Shown here piece by piece: positions 20,327-26,740 of a stretch of 31,507 nucleotides of DNA. How positions within the stretch are numbered: the first letter of the stretch is position 1; every line of letters starts with the position of its first letter. The DNA is taken from NCBI GenBank assembly GCA_964568815.1, contig CAZMRY010000009.1:1-31507 (forward strand), in the 5' to 3' direction. A program made the position numbers and the translations under genes. Origin of the DNA: RGIG8700 sp964568815 (GTDB taxonomy: Bacteria; Bacillota; Clostridia; RGIG6154). The notes beneath the pieces are model-generated. The model saw nothing but the letters and a program-made list of their open reading frames with translations, searched no databases and had not been told where the DNA came from.

Positions 20327-20352
20327 TAAAAGCCCCTTGTGGGCTTTTATTA
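20324..20352 (+). terminator. Terminator containing the small-ORF stop codon
   Basis: 20324-20335 (starting at the TAA stop) pairs with 20341-20352, 12 bp, loop CTTGT. Same family as 19852-19871. Confidence 0.8.
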
Positions 20353-20358
20353 GTTTAA

Positions 20359-20397
20359 TGCACAATGAATGTTGAAACCGCAATGCGGTTTTTTTAT
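20359..20397 (+). repeat. Solo heptamer-hairpin repeat, copy C (short)
   Basis: One TGCACAA and TGAATGT, then a different hairpin: AAACCGC (20375-20381) with GCGGTTT (20385-20391), and a T run. The conserved leader with a changed stem shows the hairpin is the variable part. Confidence 0.65.
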
Positions 20398-20429
20398 TTA
20401 ATTGTGTACTGCTCTGTTATCCAAAGTAT

Positions 20430-20498
20430 CGTAGGGAATGCATTTATGCATTCCGTTCCATACGAAATATGCGGGCTGTTCACAAACCAACCCTACAG
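20430..20498. repeat. TGTAGGG-type palindromic repeats, facing pair
   Basis: CGTAGGG at 20430 is followed by a hairpin pairing 20435-20443 with 20446-20454, the same stem as at 13319-13345. At 20474-20498 a degenerate copy faces the other way and ends CCCTACAG, so GTAGGG and CCCTAC bracket the unit. Nothing else is visible between here and the SLH terminator. Confidence 0.65.
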
Positions 20499-20532
20499 AC
20501 CTCATAATAACAAAGTTTTTATTTATACAAAA

Positions 20533-20560
20533 ACAAAGCGGTGGAAATCCACCGCTTTGT
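20533..20560 (-). terminator. Terminator of the SLH protein gene
   Basis: 20533-20544 pairs with 20549-20560 (12 bp, 4-nt loop); the minus strand continues TTTTTGTATAAAT. It lies 22 nt beyond the SLH stop codon. Confidence 0.85.
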
Positions 20561-20581
20561 AACTATTTGCATAGTTTTTAA

Positions 20582-23473
20582 TTAGTTGAGTGTGTAAACA
20601 ACTACATCAACGATTGCATTGTCAATATATTTGATTACTACATATGTTTCGCAATCTTCTTCGAAGTCACCAGTTGTAGGATCAACCTTTACAGCCTGGA
20701 TATCACCGATTGAAGCAGCAACAGGTTTAATTGTGCTCTTTCCTGCATCAATGTATGTGATGTTTGCTGATTCAGGAATAGCAAGCTTTGTACCAGCTTT
20801 GTTTACAACCTTCTTGCCATCTTCAATTTCCCAGATAGCATCTGGTGTAAGAGCATCATTGTCGCCATCTGTAGGCTGAGCAACAACGATAGCTGCACCG
20901 CTCTTAGCAACTACATAACCGCCGAGGAACTTATAATCTTCGTTGTTAGGTTTAGTTGTATTTGTAACTGTTTTAACATTAGCTATCTTTAATGGGTTTG
21001 CTGCTGTGTCAAATTTAACTTCATCAATCTTGCCCTCAGCATTTGTTCCATATTCGAATATAGCACCCTTTTCAAATGCACTGATTGAAAGTGTGCAATC
21101 TTCAGCATCAACATTTAATACTTTTTCTTCACCGTTCTGAATGAAGTGAACCTGAATTTCCTGGTCGCCTTCTTCATTTGTAACTGTGAGAGATTTTGTT
21201 ACGATAGCAAGTGTAGCTGTCTTAGAAACATCTTTGTTGTCAGAAGTAATAACGAGGATACCTGCGTTACCATTTTCGTCTACATCGATATAAGAAACTG
21301 CATATTTTTCTTCGTCTTCTAACATAGAAATTGATGATACTGCATAGTCATCTTTTGTCTTAGCTGTTGGGAGATAGAAGATTGTTGTATCTTCTGTTAC
21401 ACCGTAAGCAAGTGATGAAACAGATGCATCAAATTCATGATCAGAGCCTGATGCTGAAGAAGCTGCTACATATAAGCCTTCCTTTTCACCGCTGTCAGCA
21501 AATGTGATAGCGTGGATTTTTCCTGCTGAATTTGTCTTATATGTGATAACTCTGTTTGCAAATGAAGCATTGCTTGCAGCAACATCGCAAAGACCTTTAA
21601 TCTTTGCATAAACATCAGCTTTAGCTGATTTTGTGTTTGAATCGCCAGCAGTTAAGTCTGTTTCTGTATCGCCAACTTTAACTGTTACATAATCAGCAAA
21701 GTTTAATACAACAACGCTGCCATCTTCATTAAGAAGTTCTAATTCATAGTCATCAGCTCCCATGTATGTGAACAGACCATATGCCTGCATAAATGCTACA
21801 TTACCTGTAAGTGAAGTTTCGCCTTCAAAGAGAGCGATTTCACCAAATGCGTCGATATAGAACTTACCAACTGATGTAGTTGAAATTGTTCCGATTTCGC
21901 TTGGTGTTGCAACATTTGCTTTTTCATAATCAGCACCGGCAATTGTATAAACAACAGGTGTTGAGTTATCAATAGCTTCGATTGAACCTTCTACAACATT
22001 TCTTGATACGATAATATCGATGTGTTTTGTTGTAGGAGTGATTGTAGCTGAAGAACCAGCGATTGAAAGAACGTCATATCTCTGGAGGTCTGTGATAGCG
22101 ATTTCTTCACCATCTAATGTGATAGAATATGTGTAGCCATCATCACCTTCAATGTGATTTGTTAAATCGATTGAAGTACCTACTAATGTACCAATCTTCT
22201 TGTTTGAACCATAGATGCTGTCAACAACTCTTGTTTCATATGATGTTACAAATACATAATCATATTTACCATCAGCGTTGTTGTCAAGTAATTCTACAGT
22301 ACCATGTGTAGGAGCGTAAACATAACCGCCTACGATAGCAGTGTTATATCCGATACCCTTAGCACCGTTGTAAATCCATGTAGCATTTTCGTCTAATTTG
22401 TATACGTCATGCTGTTCTGTTTCATCATCATAAACTGAAAGTTCTTTGATGTATGCTGCTGCACCTGTTGTATCTTCTACTGTATTTTTTGAGCCTGTTC
22501 CAATTGCCTGGATATCTTCAACGTTTTCAATTACAGCAACATTATTCTTATTAACTTTGTTTACATATGTTAAAACTACTGGCTCATCATCTACTTCATC
22601 AAGGTAGATTTCTGTAGCATAGCCGTATGTAGCAGCAACATCTGTACCATTTACATTAATGTAGTCGGTAGCTTCCCAGATTGTTCCGTCGCCAACTTCA
22701 TTTCTTTTAACAGCTGAGTCAAGGGTATACTTGATGTAACCTGTCTTTGTTGTACCTGCATCAATGATATCGTTTGATGAAACTGAACCAACAAGTTTTA
22801 CAAAACCAAGCTTGTTGCCAAGGAGAGTTTTGCTTTCATCAGGAGTCCATCTTGCAACGCCTTCGTCATCATAGCTTGAAAGAACCATTAAAGGTGCTGT
22901 TAATGACTGATAAGCAAGTTTAGCAACGATACCTCTTGTAGCTGGTTCGCCAGCGTTAACTGCAAGACCTTTAGTAATTTCGTTTTCTGCAGCGATTACG
23001 AGGTAACCTGTAGGCCATCCGCCCTGCTTAAGAACATAGTCTGGTTTGTAACCAAGAGCTGCAACCATCATTTTAACTGCTTCTTCATACTTAACCTGAT
23101 CGTTTGGTCTGAATAAGCCGTTACCGTCACCAGCAACAATACCCTGCTGTGAAGCGAGATTTACATCGCCTGCAAACCAGTCTGTTGTAGCAACGTCTGT
23201 GTACATTGATGTACCTGCAGCAGCCTTAGCTGCGTCTGAGAGACCTGTAAGTCTGTTAACAACAGCAACAACTTCTGCTCTTGTGATAACATCATCAGGT
23301 CTGAAAGTTCCAGCTGTATCACCATAGAAAATGTTGAGAGCTGAAAGAACTTCTACTGCTTCTGCATATGTACTGTCATCAGCAACGTCTGTATATCTAG
23401 CAGCGAAAGCAGCTGAAGATACCATCATTGTGAATACGAGCACTAATGCAAGAATTCTTGTGAGATTTTTCAT
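20582..23473 (-). CDS. Large SLH-domain surface protein (probable S-layer protein)
   Basis: A 963-residue secreted protein. ATG at 23473 is set by AAGGAGGA eight bases upstream; an in-frame codon 69 nt further up would precede the signal peptide with 23 atypical residues. Signal peptide: KNLTRILALVLVFTMMVSS then AAFA. Three SLH repeats follow: YTDVADDSTYAEAVEVL...FRPDDVITRAEVV, YTDVATTDWFAGDV...FRPNDQVKYEEAV, and GYLVIAAENEITKG...PATRGIVAKLAYQ. SLH domains anchor proteins to pyruvylated wall polymers. The remaining ~780 residues are beta-rich, Thr/Asp/Ala-rich and without recognised motifs. Its own perfect promoter, a ~90-nt leader and a strong terminator suggest high expression. Confidence 0.9.
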   Translation of the reverse strand: MKNLTRILALVLVFTMMVSSAAFAARYTDVADDSTYAEAVEVLSALNIFYGDTAGTFRPDDVITRAEVVAVVNRLTGLSDAAKAAAGTSMYTDVATTDWFAGDVNLASQQGIVAGDGNGLFRPNDQVKYEEAVKMMVAALGYKPDYVLKQGGWPTGYLVIAAENEITKGLAVNAGEPATRGIVAKLAYQSLTAPLMVLSSYDDEGVARWTPDESKTLLGNKLGFVKLVGSVSSNDIIDAGTTKTGYIKYTLDSAVKRNEVGDGTIWEATDYINVNGTDVAATYGYATEIYLDEVDDEPVVLTYVNKVNKNNVAVIENVEDIQAIGTGSKNTVEDTTGAAAYIKELSVYDDETEQHDVYKLDENATWIYNGAKGIGYNTAIVGGYVYAPTHGTVELLDNNADGKYDYVFVTSYETRVVDSIYGSNKKIGTLVGTSIDLTNHIEGDDGYTYSITLDGEEIAITDLQRYDVLSIAGSSATITPTTKHIDIIVSRNVVEGSIEAIDNSTPVVYTIAGADYEKANVATPSEIGTISTTSVGKFYIDAFGEIALFEGETSLTGNVAFMQAYGLFTYMGADDYELELLNEDGSVVVLNFADYVTVKVGDTETDLTAGDSNTKSAKADVYAKIKGLCDVAASNASFANRVITYKTNSAGKIHAITFADSGEKEGLYVAASSASGSDHEFDASVSSLAYGVTEDTTIFYLPTAKTKDDYAVSSISMLEDEEKYAVSYIDVDENGNAGILVITSDNKDVSKTATLAIVTKSLTVTNEEGDQEIQVHFIQNGEEKVLNVDAEDCTLSISAFEKGAIFEYGTNAEGKIDEVKFDTAANPLKIANVKTVTNTTKPNNEDYKFLGGYVVAKSGAAIVVAQPTDGDNDALTPDAIWEIEDGKKVVNKAGTKLAIPESANITYIDAGKSTIKPVAASIGDIQAVKVDPTTGDFEEDCETYVVIKYIDNAIVDVVVYTLN

Positions 23474-23566
23474 AAAATCTTCCTCCTTAAAAAAATTTAT
23501 TATTATAAAATAATATACTGTGTTAAGACTTTGGGAGACCATACTCCTTTATCATCTTACGGTGAA

Positions 23567-23627
23567 ATTATACAACCGCAGATTTTGTTTGTCAATATTA
23601 TGAATTAAATTGTAACATAATTGTAAC
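23567..23627 (-). promoter_or_regulatory. SLH gene promoter with upstream TGTAAC direct repeat
   Basis: Minus-strand TTGACA (23590-23595), 17 bp, TATAAT (23567-23572): a perfect consensus. Fifteen bases upstream of the -35, the plus strand reads TGTAAC (23611-23616), five bases, TGTAAC (23622-23627), the same WalR-type box as at 6194-6210 but facing away from the gene. A third TGTAAC is at 23642. Confidence 0.75.
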
Positions 23628-23640
23628 TTTACACCATATC

Positions 23641-24130
23641 TTGTAACAAAAGCCCTGCTTTTGTTACAATGCACAATGCACAATTCACAATGCACAGTGC
23701 ACAATTAATTGTTTGTTCTCGAGGTTTTTATTATACTCATAAGAAGTTTTGTTATTTCTTTATTGTCGTTGTATATGCTTTCAAATTCTTCCTTGCTTAA
23801 ATATTCTGTTTCCAATAATATTTCAAGCCAATATTCCGTTTCACACGATTCCTTTAATGCTATATTCATTTTAGAAACAAAATCGGCTTTACTTTGACCG
23901 CGTTGTGCCTCTCTTACATTTGCACCTATGCTTGTTCCGCTTCTTATCAATTGTTTTGTTAAAATATATTCGTGTTTTTCATTAAGATATTTGCATAGCT
24001 TTACCGTTCTTATGGCAAAGCTTTTTGTTTTTTCTAATATAACATTATTTTCTTTCATGTTCTACTCCCAATTGTGAATTGTGAATTGTGAATTGTGAAT
24101 TGACAAATAAGTGCCCTGCACTTATTTGTC
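23641..24130 (-). mobile_element. Candidate element: four-helix-bundle gene between inverted heptamer arrays and hairpins
   Basis: Order on the plus strand: a 12-bp hairpin (23641-23652 with 23658-23669); five heptamers of TGCACAA/TTCACAA type (23670-23704) ending at the gene's stop codon; the gene (minus); five AATTGTG-type heptamers (24070-24104); and a second 12-bp hairpin (24102-24113 with 24119-24130). The two arrays are reverse complements in register (CACAATG/T units). Both hairpins have the loop CCCTG but unrelated stems. The right arm of the second hairpin contains the stop and last two codons of the TM2 gene. No transposase is present, so mobility is inferred from structure and from the second, differently tagged copy at 25184-25602. 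Confidence 0.6.
23705..24058 (-). CDS. Four-helix-bundle protein (23S rRNA intervening-sequence protein/Avd-like)
   Basis: A 117-residue all-helical protein of the S23/IVP family. The conserved core TKQLIRSGTSIGANVREAQ then QSKADFVSKMNIALKE and ETEYWLEILLET is diagnostic. Members are found inside 23S rRNA intervening sequences in Leptospira, and a related protein (bAvd) is the accessory subunit of diversity-generating retroelements; the biochemical role of stand-alone copies is unknown. The bundle forms a basic pentameric barrel in solved relatives, suggesting nucleic-acid binding. Its stop codon abuts the left heptamer array, and its ATG lies 11 nt from the right one. Its paralogue at 25213-25557 shares the core but has different surroundings. 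Confidence 0.85.
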   Translation of the reverse strand: MKENNVILEKTKSFAIRTVKLCKYLNEKHEYILTKQLIRSGTSIGANVREAQRGQSKADFVSKMNIALKESCETEYWLEILLETEYLSKEEFESIYNDNKEITKLLMSIIKTSRTNN

Positions 24131-24529
24131 AAGCGGTTTTCCGCTTGCATCTTCATTGATGTTTCCGCAGAGAATCATAATTCCTTCAACAAGTCCCCAT
24201 ATCCAGCCTACACCGCAGCAAAAAGTGAGAATAATCTGTGCAATACCTTTTCCAACATAGCCAAGATAAAAGTTGTGTACACCAAGACCGCCCAGAAGTA
24301 TTCCAAGAAGACCTGCAATAAGTCTTGACTTGTTTTCTCCCTGACCAAAATTAATAGTTGCTTTAGATGCAAGACTTGCTCCGCAGTTTGTGCAAACCGA
24401 CGCGTTTTCATTTTCAACTGCATATCCGCAGTTTTCACAAAACTTTCTGCCCACGCCTCTTGATACGCCGCAGTTTAAACATACAGACGCATTTTCCTTT
24501 AATTCATTTCCGCAATTTTTGCAATACAT
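24122..24529 (-). CDS. Zinc-ribbon and TM2-domain membrane protein
   Basis: A 135-residue protein with two N-terminal zinc-ribbon-like motifs (YCKNCGNELKENASVCLNCG at 2-21; KFCENCGYAVENENASVCTNCG at about 29-50). The TM2 domain follows: LIAGLLGILLGGLGVHNFYLGYVGKG, then IILTFCCGVGWIWGLVEGIMIL, two membrane helices with the GxxGxHxFYLG signature. Function is unknown; TM2 proteins are often minor envelope components. It follows DUF2752 by 4 nt with a GGGGG ribosome-binding site between them, an operon. Its last codons lie in the arm of the hairpin bordering the four-helix element. Confidence 0.85.
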   Translation of the reverse strand: MYCKNCGNELKENASVCLNCGVSRGVGRKFCENCGYAVENENASVCTNCGASLASKATINFGQGENKSRLIAGLLGILLGGLGVHNFYLGYVGKGIAQIILTFCCGVGWIWGLVEGIMILCGNINEDASGKPLDK

Positions 24530-24533
24530 AAAT

Positions 24534-24854
24534 TTACCCCCTTAATACAAAAATATATCTTATTAAAAATAATACACCAACTAAAAACATTACTATATAA
24601 TTAAGAAGCTTTTTTCTGAAAAGCTTTCCGTCTGTAAGAAACATAGCATAAACAAGAGGCATAGAATATATCATAAAATTATATTCAAGTGCACCTTTAA
24701 AGTCAAATTTCAAAAGACAAATAAACGCTCTTGTCATTCCGCATCCGGGGCAGGGGACATTAAAAAAGTATCTGTAAACACATCCTATGCCCGAAAAATA
24801 CAAAAGTGCAATAAATACTGCTATTATTAATGTAATAATTATTTTCTTAATCAT
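24534..24854 (-). CDS. DUF2752 membrane protein
   Basis: A 106-residue protein with an N-terminal hydrophobic helix (IIITLIIAVFIALLYFSGIG), the DUF2752 signature PCPGCGMTRAFICLL (about 34-48), and two further hydrophobic segments. The CPGCGxTRA motif is the family hallmark. Function is unknown. Often beside TM2 genes, as here. The next gene starts within 5 nt. Confidence 0.85.
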   Translation of the reverse strand: MIKKIIITLIIAVFIALLYFSGIGCVYRYFFNVPCPGCGMTRAFICLLKFDFKGALEYNFMIYSMPLVYAMFLTDGKLFRKKLLNYIVMFLVGVLFLIRYIFVLRG

Positions 24855-24902
24855 AGTATTATTTTATCATAATATGTAAAAATGTGCAAGGTGTGAAAAG
24901 AA

Positions 24903-25066
24903 TGAAATATCAACGAAGTTGATATGAAATAATCCTACGATTATGAAATATTTTGCTAACGCAAAATGTGAAATAAAATTTGCCTTTTCATATTGCGAAG
25001 CAATATTTCATACAGGTCGTGTATTTCATAGCGAAGCTATTTCACTTGCTGCAGGCAAATTTCATT
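24903..25066. repeat. Array of variable hairpins separated by ATGAAAT and ATTTCAT boxes
   Basis: In the left half, (A)TGAAAT boxes (at about 24903, 24924, 24943 and 24969) separate small hairpins whose stems differ (ATCAAC-GAA-GTTGAT; AATC-CTAC-GATT; ATTTTGC-TAAC-GCAAAAT). In the right half the boxes read ATTTCAT and separate others (ATTGC-GAA-GCAAT; AGC-GAA-GCT). An outer AAATTTGCC/GGCAAATTT pair encloses the right-hand hairpins. Left and right boxes are complementary, so the region could fold into one long stem with hairpin branches. It ends at the tRNA-Arg terminator. No coding potential is seen. Confidence 0.7.
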
Positions 25067-25067
25067 G

Positions 25068-25099
25068 AAAAAACGACTTGCCTGTGCAAGTCGCTTTTT
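25068..25099 (-). terminator. Bidirectional terminator after tRNA-Arg
   Basis: CGACTTGC (25074-25081) pairs with GCAAGTCG (25086-25093). T runs follow on both strands: six on the minus strand after the tRNA and five on the plus strand. Confidence 0.85.
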
Positions 25100-25100
25100 C

Positions 25101-25175
25101 TGGCGCTTCCGAGCGGAGTCGAACCGCTGTCGCAGGAGTCGGAGTCCTGTATGTTATCCATTACACTACGAAAGC
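25101..25175 (-). tRNA. tRNA-Arg (anticodon CCG)
   Basis: The minus strand gives a full cloverleaf: acceptor GCTTTCG with CGGAAGC (one G-U), D stem GTGT/ACAT, anticodon stem CAGGA/TCCTG around loop CTCCGAC, T stem AGCGG/CCGCT with loop TTCGACT, discriminator G and an encoded CCA. The anticodon CCG reads CGG arginine codons. It is a solitary gene with its own terminator and has a four-helix element 8 nt from its 5' end. Confidence 0.93.
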
Positions 25176-25183
25176 AAATATAA

Positions 25184-25602
25184 ATGGAAAATGGAAAATT
25201 GAAAATGGAAAATTATTGTTTTGATGCTTTTATTATACTTACTAGTAACTTTTCTATCTCTATGCAATCTTCCAGAATTGAATTCTTTTCTTTTTCTGAA
25301 AGATAGTTTGTAGCAGATAAAAGCTTAATCCAGTATTTCGTTTCCGAAATTTCTTTTAATGCTATATTCATTTTTGAAATAAAATCCGCCTTGCTTTGTG
25401 CTTGTTGTGCCTCTGCTATATTGGCACCTACACTTGTTCCGCTTCGAAGCACTTGTTTTGAAAGCACTTGCTCTCTTTTTTTGAGAGACAAGTGCTTATA
25501 CAAATTAACAATTCTTACGGCGAAATCAAAACTTTTCTTTTCAATTATATTGTCCATTCCGCGCCTCTTTTAATTTTCAATTTTCCATTTTAAATTTTCA
25601 AT
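25184..25602 (-). mobile_element. Second candidate heptamer/four-helix-bundle element, with a different heptamer
   Basis: Left array (plus strand): ATGGAAA, ATGGAAA, ATTGAAA, ATGGAAA (25184-25211), abutting the gene's stop codon. Right array: TTTCAAT, TTTCCAT, TTTAAAT, TTTCAAT (25575-25602). The right array is the reverse complement type of the left, so they form inverted termini as at 23641-24130 but with an unrelated 7-mer. The right array overlaps the wecB stop codon (25598-25600), where TTCAAT-T-ATTGAA forms a small palindrome. The left end lies next to tRNA-Arg. Mobility is inferred; no transposase is present. Confidence 0.6.
25213..25557 (-). CDS. Four-helix-bundle protein (23S rRNA intervening-sequence protein/Avd-like), second copy
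   Basis: A 114-residue homologue of the protein at 23705-24058. Shared core: LSKQVLRSGTSVGANIAEAQ, QSKADFISKMNIALKE, ETKYWIKLL; the N-terminal helix and C-terminus diverge, so this is an old duplication or separate arrival rather than a recent copy. Same gene orientation, same position between inverted heptamer arrays, and the same close contact of the stop codon with the left array. GAGGCGCGGA precedes the ATG, a weak RBS. Function unknown. Confidence 0.85.
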   Translation of the reverse strand: MDNIIEKKSFDFAVRIVNLYKHLSLKKREQVLSKQVLRSGTSVGANIAEAQQAQSKADFISKMNIALKEISETKYWIKLLSATNYLSEKEKNSILEDCIEIEKLLVSIIKASKQ

Positions 25603-26740
25603 TATTGAAGTCTTTCGGTCTTTCGCCGTTTGCGAACTTTGAAAGGATTGCCTTTACTATTCTTTCTGACGCAAAGCCGTCGCCGTATGGGTTTGCGGCT
25701 TTTGCCATTTTGTCATATGCAGATTTATCATCAAGAAGAAGTTTTCCTTCCTTTATAATAGCATCTTTTTCTACCCCTACAAGCTTAACTGTTCCGGCTT
25801 GAACCGCCTCAGGTCTTTCTGTTTCTGTACGAAGTACCAAAACAGGCTTTCCAAGTGCAGGTGCTTCCTCCTGAAGTCCGCCTGAGTCTGTCATTACCAT
25901 ATAACATCTGTTCATAAGGTTGTGAAGCTCCTGAACTGCAAGCGGTTCGATTAAGTATGCATTGTCAAGGTCTGATAAGTATTCCCTTGCAACCTCTCTT
26001 ACTGCTGGATTCATATGCATTGGGTAAACAATGTCTGCATCCTTATACTCAAGAGCAATTTCTCTTAATGCTGAGCAGATATTCTTCAAAGGTTCGCCTA
26101 AATTTTCTCTTCTGTGGGCAGTAACAAGGATTACCTTTCTGTTTTCAAAGTCAAGACCTCTTAAGGTTTCGTCTTCAAACACATAATCGTCTCTTACTGT
26201 TGTTTTTAATGCATCTATTACTGTGTTACCTGTAATATAGATGTCTTCTTCTGTAATATTTTCCTTTAAAAGGTTGTTTTTGTTGTTAACCGTTGGTGAG
26301 AAATGCATATCAGTCATTCTGCCTGTTAACTGTCTGTTCATTTCCTCAGGGAATGGTGAATATTTGTCATAAGTACGAAGACCTGCCTCAACATGACCTA
26401 CCGAAACCATATTGTAAAATGCCGCTAAAGCCCCAACAAAGGTTGTAGAGGTGTCGCCATGTACTAAAACAATGTCAGGCTTTTCCTTTTTCATTATTTC
26501 GTCAAGACCTTCAAGAGCGTTTGTTACGATACTTACCAAGGTCTGTCTGTGTTTCATAATATTAAGGTCATAATCAGGCTTGATTTCAAACATTTCAAGT
26601 ACCTGGTCAAGCATCTGTCTGTGCTGAGCTGTTACTGTGCAGATTGACTGTATTTCATCGCACTTTTCAAGCTCCTTTACAAGCGGTGCCATTTTAATTG
26701 CCTCCGGTCTTGTGCCGAAGATTGTCATAACCTTTACCAT
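25598..26740 (-). CDS. wecB: UDP-N-acetylglucosamine 2-epimerase (non-hydrolysing)
   Basis: A 380-residue enzyme of usual length. FGTRPEAIKMAPLVKEL at the N-terminus, VHGDTSTTF (~93-101), VGHVEAGLRTYDKYSPFPEE (~112-131), LVTAHRRENLGEPL (~205-218) and TDSGGLQEEAPALGKPVLVLR with ERPEAVQAG near the end are the substrate-binding and catalytic segments. It interconverts UDP-GlcNAc and UDP-ManNAc, the ManNAc donor for teichoic-acid linkage units or SLH-binding wall polymers. It begins directly after the stop of the tagO/wecA-type gene. Its stop codon lies inside the heptamer array of the adjacent element, so the last residues may have been altered by insertion. Confidence 0.93.
   Translation of the reverse strand: MVKVMTIFGTRPEAIKMAPLVKELEKCDEIQSICTVTAQHRQMLDQVLEMFEIKPDYDLNIMKHRQTLVSIVTNALEGLDEIMKKEKPDIVLVHGDTSTTFVGALAAFYNMVSVGHVEAGLRTYDKYSPFPEEMNRQLTGRMTDMHFSPTVNNKNNLLKENITEEDIYITGNTVIDALKTTVRDDYVFEDETLRGLDFENRKVILVTAHRRENLGEPLKNICSALREIALEYKDADIVYPMHMNPAVREVAREYLSDLDNAYLIEPLAVQELHNLMNRCYMVMTDSGGLQEEAPALGKPVLVLRTETERPEAVQAGTVKLVGVEKDAIIKEGKLLLDDKSAYDKMAKAANPYGDGFASERIVKAILSKFANGERPKDFNN

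Noticed and set aside
23474..23542. Upstream start of the SLH protein
   Set aside because: It would place 23 residues before the signal peptide and lies inside the leader; a strong RBS precedes 23473.
24903..25066. Hairpin array as a CRISPR array or integron attC array
   Set aside because: Box-to-box distances are short and irregular, the boxes switch orientation midway, and the attC core sites (GTTRRRY/RYYYAAC) are absent.
25101..25602. tRNA-Arg as an integration site with a duplicated 3' end
   Set aside because: No repeat of the tRNA 3' end was found in the window and no integrase is present; the nearby element adjoins the 5' end of the tRNA instead.
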